NCBI RefSeq assembly: GCF_014145665.1 | Contig: NZ_JACHTD010000002.1 | Span: 62,001 to 126,000, forward strand | DNA length: 64,000 nt | Source: Myroides sp. NP-2 | Lineage (GTDB): Bacteria; Bacteroidota; Bacteroidia; Flavobacteriales; Flavobacteriaceae | Direction: 5' to 3' | In this document: positions 63,001 to 64,000 of the stretch, one piece after another | Numbering within the stretch: position 1 is the first letter of the stretch | How the letters are laid out: each line of letters begins with the position of its first letter | The notes under the pieces: model-generated | The model's database searches: none | What the model saw: only the letters and a program-made list of their open reading frames with translations | What the model was told of the DNA's origin: nothing | Made by a program: the position numbers and the translations under genes

Positions 63001-63487
63001 CCAAAAGACGTGGTTGATCGATGTGTGGGGAAAAACCACTCAACAAGAAACCCAATCCCCCTCCTATGCAAGTAAAAACTACGAACTCAAGATTCAAGGC
63101 TTTGAAACAAAACTATCTTATTTGTTTTCATCACAAACACAAGTAGATGTGTTTTATGTCTTTCAAGAGAAAAAGAACCAAACTGCCGAATTTGAAAATT
63201 TACAACAACACCGCATTGGGGCTTCATTTTCCGTTAACCAGATGAAATTATTTACGATGAATGGAGAATTCTCCTTTTTTCAAAACACCTTTACAGGTAA
63301 TGTCTTCTCTCCTATTGGCTATCAGATGTTAGAAGGATTACAACCTGGAAAAAATATGACTTGGCGCATCATGTTTCAGAAAAATCTAACGAATTACTTG
63401 GATTTAAGTTTGCATTACCAAGGAAGAAGCAATGAATCAACAGCGACGATTCACACGGGAAGTGTGCAATTACGTGCGTTTTTTTAA
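60077..63487 (+). CDS. Large secreted surface/outer-membrane protein of unknown function
   Basis: A 1136-residue protein with a signal peptide (FLYFFLFWYSCSYAQE). Residues 1-130 look like a beta sandwich; the middle and C-terminal parts show dozens of alternating amphipathic strands with aromatic ends (IRASIQDNNLPLQYGGY, RAGDIFLENRTRRFLNF, NLYANYRSVRP, YRYTQSKNRNLLSY), typical of a very large barrel or repeated-strand outer-membrane protein; it ends VQLRAFF with terminal Phe. No catalytic motif was found. A -7 box TATCTTTG lies at 60017-60024. Confidence 0.7.
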   Translation: MNLERFLYFFLFWYSCSYAQEGNSLYQQRTWEIGQTTYQLPPTPLNNSYFEIRDANEIVVSPTAYHVNFETNTVTLLQSALDFPLTVYYLELPSFLTTPISYYDTSRIVPNEAGSFTYQHQTNNRPAFVPFEGLNTMGSLSRGLTMGTNQSAVTSSNLDLQITGNLSDRVKIRASIQDNNLPLQYGGYSQKINEFDQIFIELFSDTWSIRAGDIFLENRTRRFLNFNKKVQGLSTRFVFENDDSKITIEAAAALARGQYTRSVFNGQEGNQGPYKLKGGNGELYILIISGSEKVYVNGLLLQRGEEKDYVMDYNSGELRFTTRYPITADMRISIEYQYTDRNYTRFVGYGNIQHETNAWQMGLTVFTETDLKNQNLQQNLTEEQIDILKQAGNDPSRMVAPSAYRDTYSENKILYTQEQTPEGQVYFAFSTDPEADLYHVTFTAVGNNQGDYILKSTQSIGRIYEYVAPLHGQPQGNYAPVVNLVAPIQNTIATFNAAYNPSEKTSLDVEFAFSNHDANLFSPLDQEENKGWATALKGKQRLWTNDQTQLNVLTDVQFIHKNFHSLENLFSIEFDRNWNLQYAEGNQSLLTGGLELIAPGKGSATYLVEQLNFGSDYKGSRQNLSGTWQAKPWYIQTQNSFMQAKGLLQKTTFIQSHSLAKYYWDKNYVGTRVDFEQNKETDQETQRLHPISHRYASLDLFVGRGDSLGKNIELGYQYRITDSLQNNTLASFSKAHTFYVKSQLLKSETRDLNLYANYRSVRPVDETKPTENTVNSVLTYRDQYFKGFIQSHTLYEISSGTIAQQEFTYLEVEPGRGQYMWIDYNNNGIQELEEFELAPYPDLGKYVRLYLPSQIFLPTNQNKLTQTLTLNPAATWQNETGIKRILAYFYNQTSYSIDRKDLKEGNQLRLHPFASDESQMVGLTESFNNYLYYNRGKKRHSVTYRYTQSKNRNLLSYGATTNKIKTHQLGYNHLIQKTWLIDVWGKTTQQETQSPSYASKNYELKIQGFETKLSYLFSSQTQVDVFYVFQEKKNQTAEFENLQQHRIGASFSVNQMKLFTMNGEFSFFQNTFTGNVFSPIGYQMLEGLQPGKNMTWRIMFQKNLTNYLDLSLHYQGRSNESTATIHTGSVQLRAFF

Positions 63488-63682
63488 TTGATGTAGGGTT
63501 TGCTTTTTGCGCAGTTCGTTTTTTGTAAGCATTGTTGTACACCCTCTGCTTCATTTTGTCACCTAGGTTGTTCGTCTCTCAGTTTGTCATCCAAAACAGT
63601 CAACCCTAGGTTAAAGCGATTCAATAGCCCCTTTTTGAATTGGATTTTGCCAATTGACAAATTCACTTCCTATTATTTTCCT

Positions 63683-63690
63683 TATTTTTG
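63683..63690 (+). promoter_or_regulatory. Promoter -7 box for the tRNA-binding protein gene
   Basis: TATTTTTG fits TAnnTTTG, 21 bases before the ATG at 63712. The 224 bases between the large surface gene and this start hold no gene. Confidence 0.4.
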
Positions 63691-63711
63691 AGTTCACACA
63701 AATTATCAATT

Positions 63712-64000
63712 ATGGAAAACACTACCAATACGCTAACATGGGATGACTTTATGAAAGTTGAAATGCGCGTGGGTACGATTATTCAAGCCGAAGAATTCAA
63801 AGAAGTCCGCAATCCAGCTTATAAATTAGTTGTAGATTTTGGAGAAGAGATAGGTTTGAGAAAAACATCTGCCCAAATCACAAAATTGTATACTACAGAA
63901 GAATTAATTGGAAAACAAGTGATTGCGGTCGTTAACTTCCCACCAAAGCAAATTGCCAATATCATGAGTGAATGTTTGGTCATGGGTGCAGTAGAAGGCA
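63712..64000 (+). CDS. CsaA-like tRNA-binding protein, N-terminal part (cut by window end)
   Basis: About 96 residues are visible and the frame is open to the last base. [43 protein letters not shown] and [20 protein letters not shown] match the OB-fold tRNA-binding domain of CsaA-type proteins and MetRS C-termini. A stand-alone form of about 110 residues is expected, so only the tail is missing. CsaA is reported to have a chaperone/export role in Bacillus; the role here is not known. Confidence 0.88.
   Translation, partial: MENTTNTLTWDDFMKVEMRVGTIIQAEEFKEVRNPAYKLVVDFGEEIGLRKTSAQITKLYTTEELIGKQVIAVVNFPPKQIANIMSECLVMGAVEG

Overview
The window is chromosomal DNA of a Flavobacteriaceae bacterium (Bacteroidota), plausibly Myroides or a close relative. 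Evidence: AT-rich sequence, many starts preceded by the Bacteroidota -7 box TAnnTTTG rather than a strong Shine-Dalgarno, SPII/SPI secreted proteins and TonB-type outer-membrane barrels, a split 14-gene nuo operon with a short NuoG, and the flavobacterial orders rimP-nusA-infB and pdxA-DUF177-rpmF-fabH-accB-accC. The genus is an inference. I saw no rRNA, tRNA, CRISPR array or transposase.

Layout. 1-1162: 5' part of a large secreted surface protein on the minus strand, then 1.28 kb of AT-rich non-coding DNA carrying a degenerate GCCCAAGT repeat. 2442-8755: enoyl-CoA hydratase family protein, barrel protein, QueD, LpxH-type hydrolase, HTTM membrane protein overlapping RibF, and a secreted nuclease/phosphatase-fold protein. 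8816-14385: zinc peptidase and the infB-nusA-rimP operon, whose leader holds a terminator-like hairpin directly before rimP. 14565-18099: universal stress protein, MscS channel, small protein, sigma factor, riboflavin synthase. 18157-23152: vitamin B6, ribosomal L32 and fatty-acid initiation genes. 23329-25422: two unrecognised secreted proteins and a cold-shock protein. 25631-38516: complete nuoA-N with a good promoter and terminator.

The most unusual region is 39146-46739. A low-GC, single-strand block encodes a graspetide-type (grasp-with-spasm) RiPP system: TonB-type barrel, a 46-residue double-glycine precursor peptide, an ATP-grasp ligase, a 71-residue unknown, a SPASM-type maturase that has apparently lost its cluster cysteines, and a C39-peptidase ABC exporter. 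The block sits between two nearly identical 162-bp direct repeats. Each repeat holds the 3' end of the feoB-associated Cys-rich gene plus a bidirectional terminator, so the block looks inserted at the end of the feo operon, leaving a truncated gene copy on its left. Just left of that lies a decayed gene with in-frame stops.

46660-64000: feoA-feoB and the small Cys-rich protein (ferrous iron uptake), SCO protein, M13 and S41 peptidases, dCMP deaminase, TerB-like protein, fructose-1,6-bisphosphatase, GNAT acetyltransferase, aspartate kinase, two small proteins, a 1136-residue surface protein and the start of a CsaA-like tRNA-binding protein. Several convergent gene ends carry short tandem repeats that are purine-rich in the direction of one of the flanking genes.
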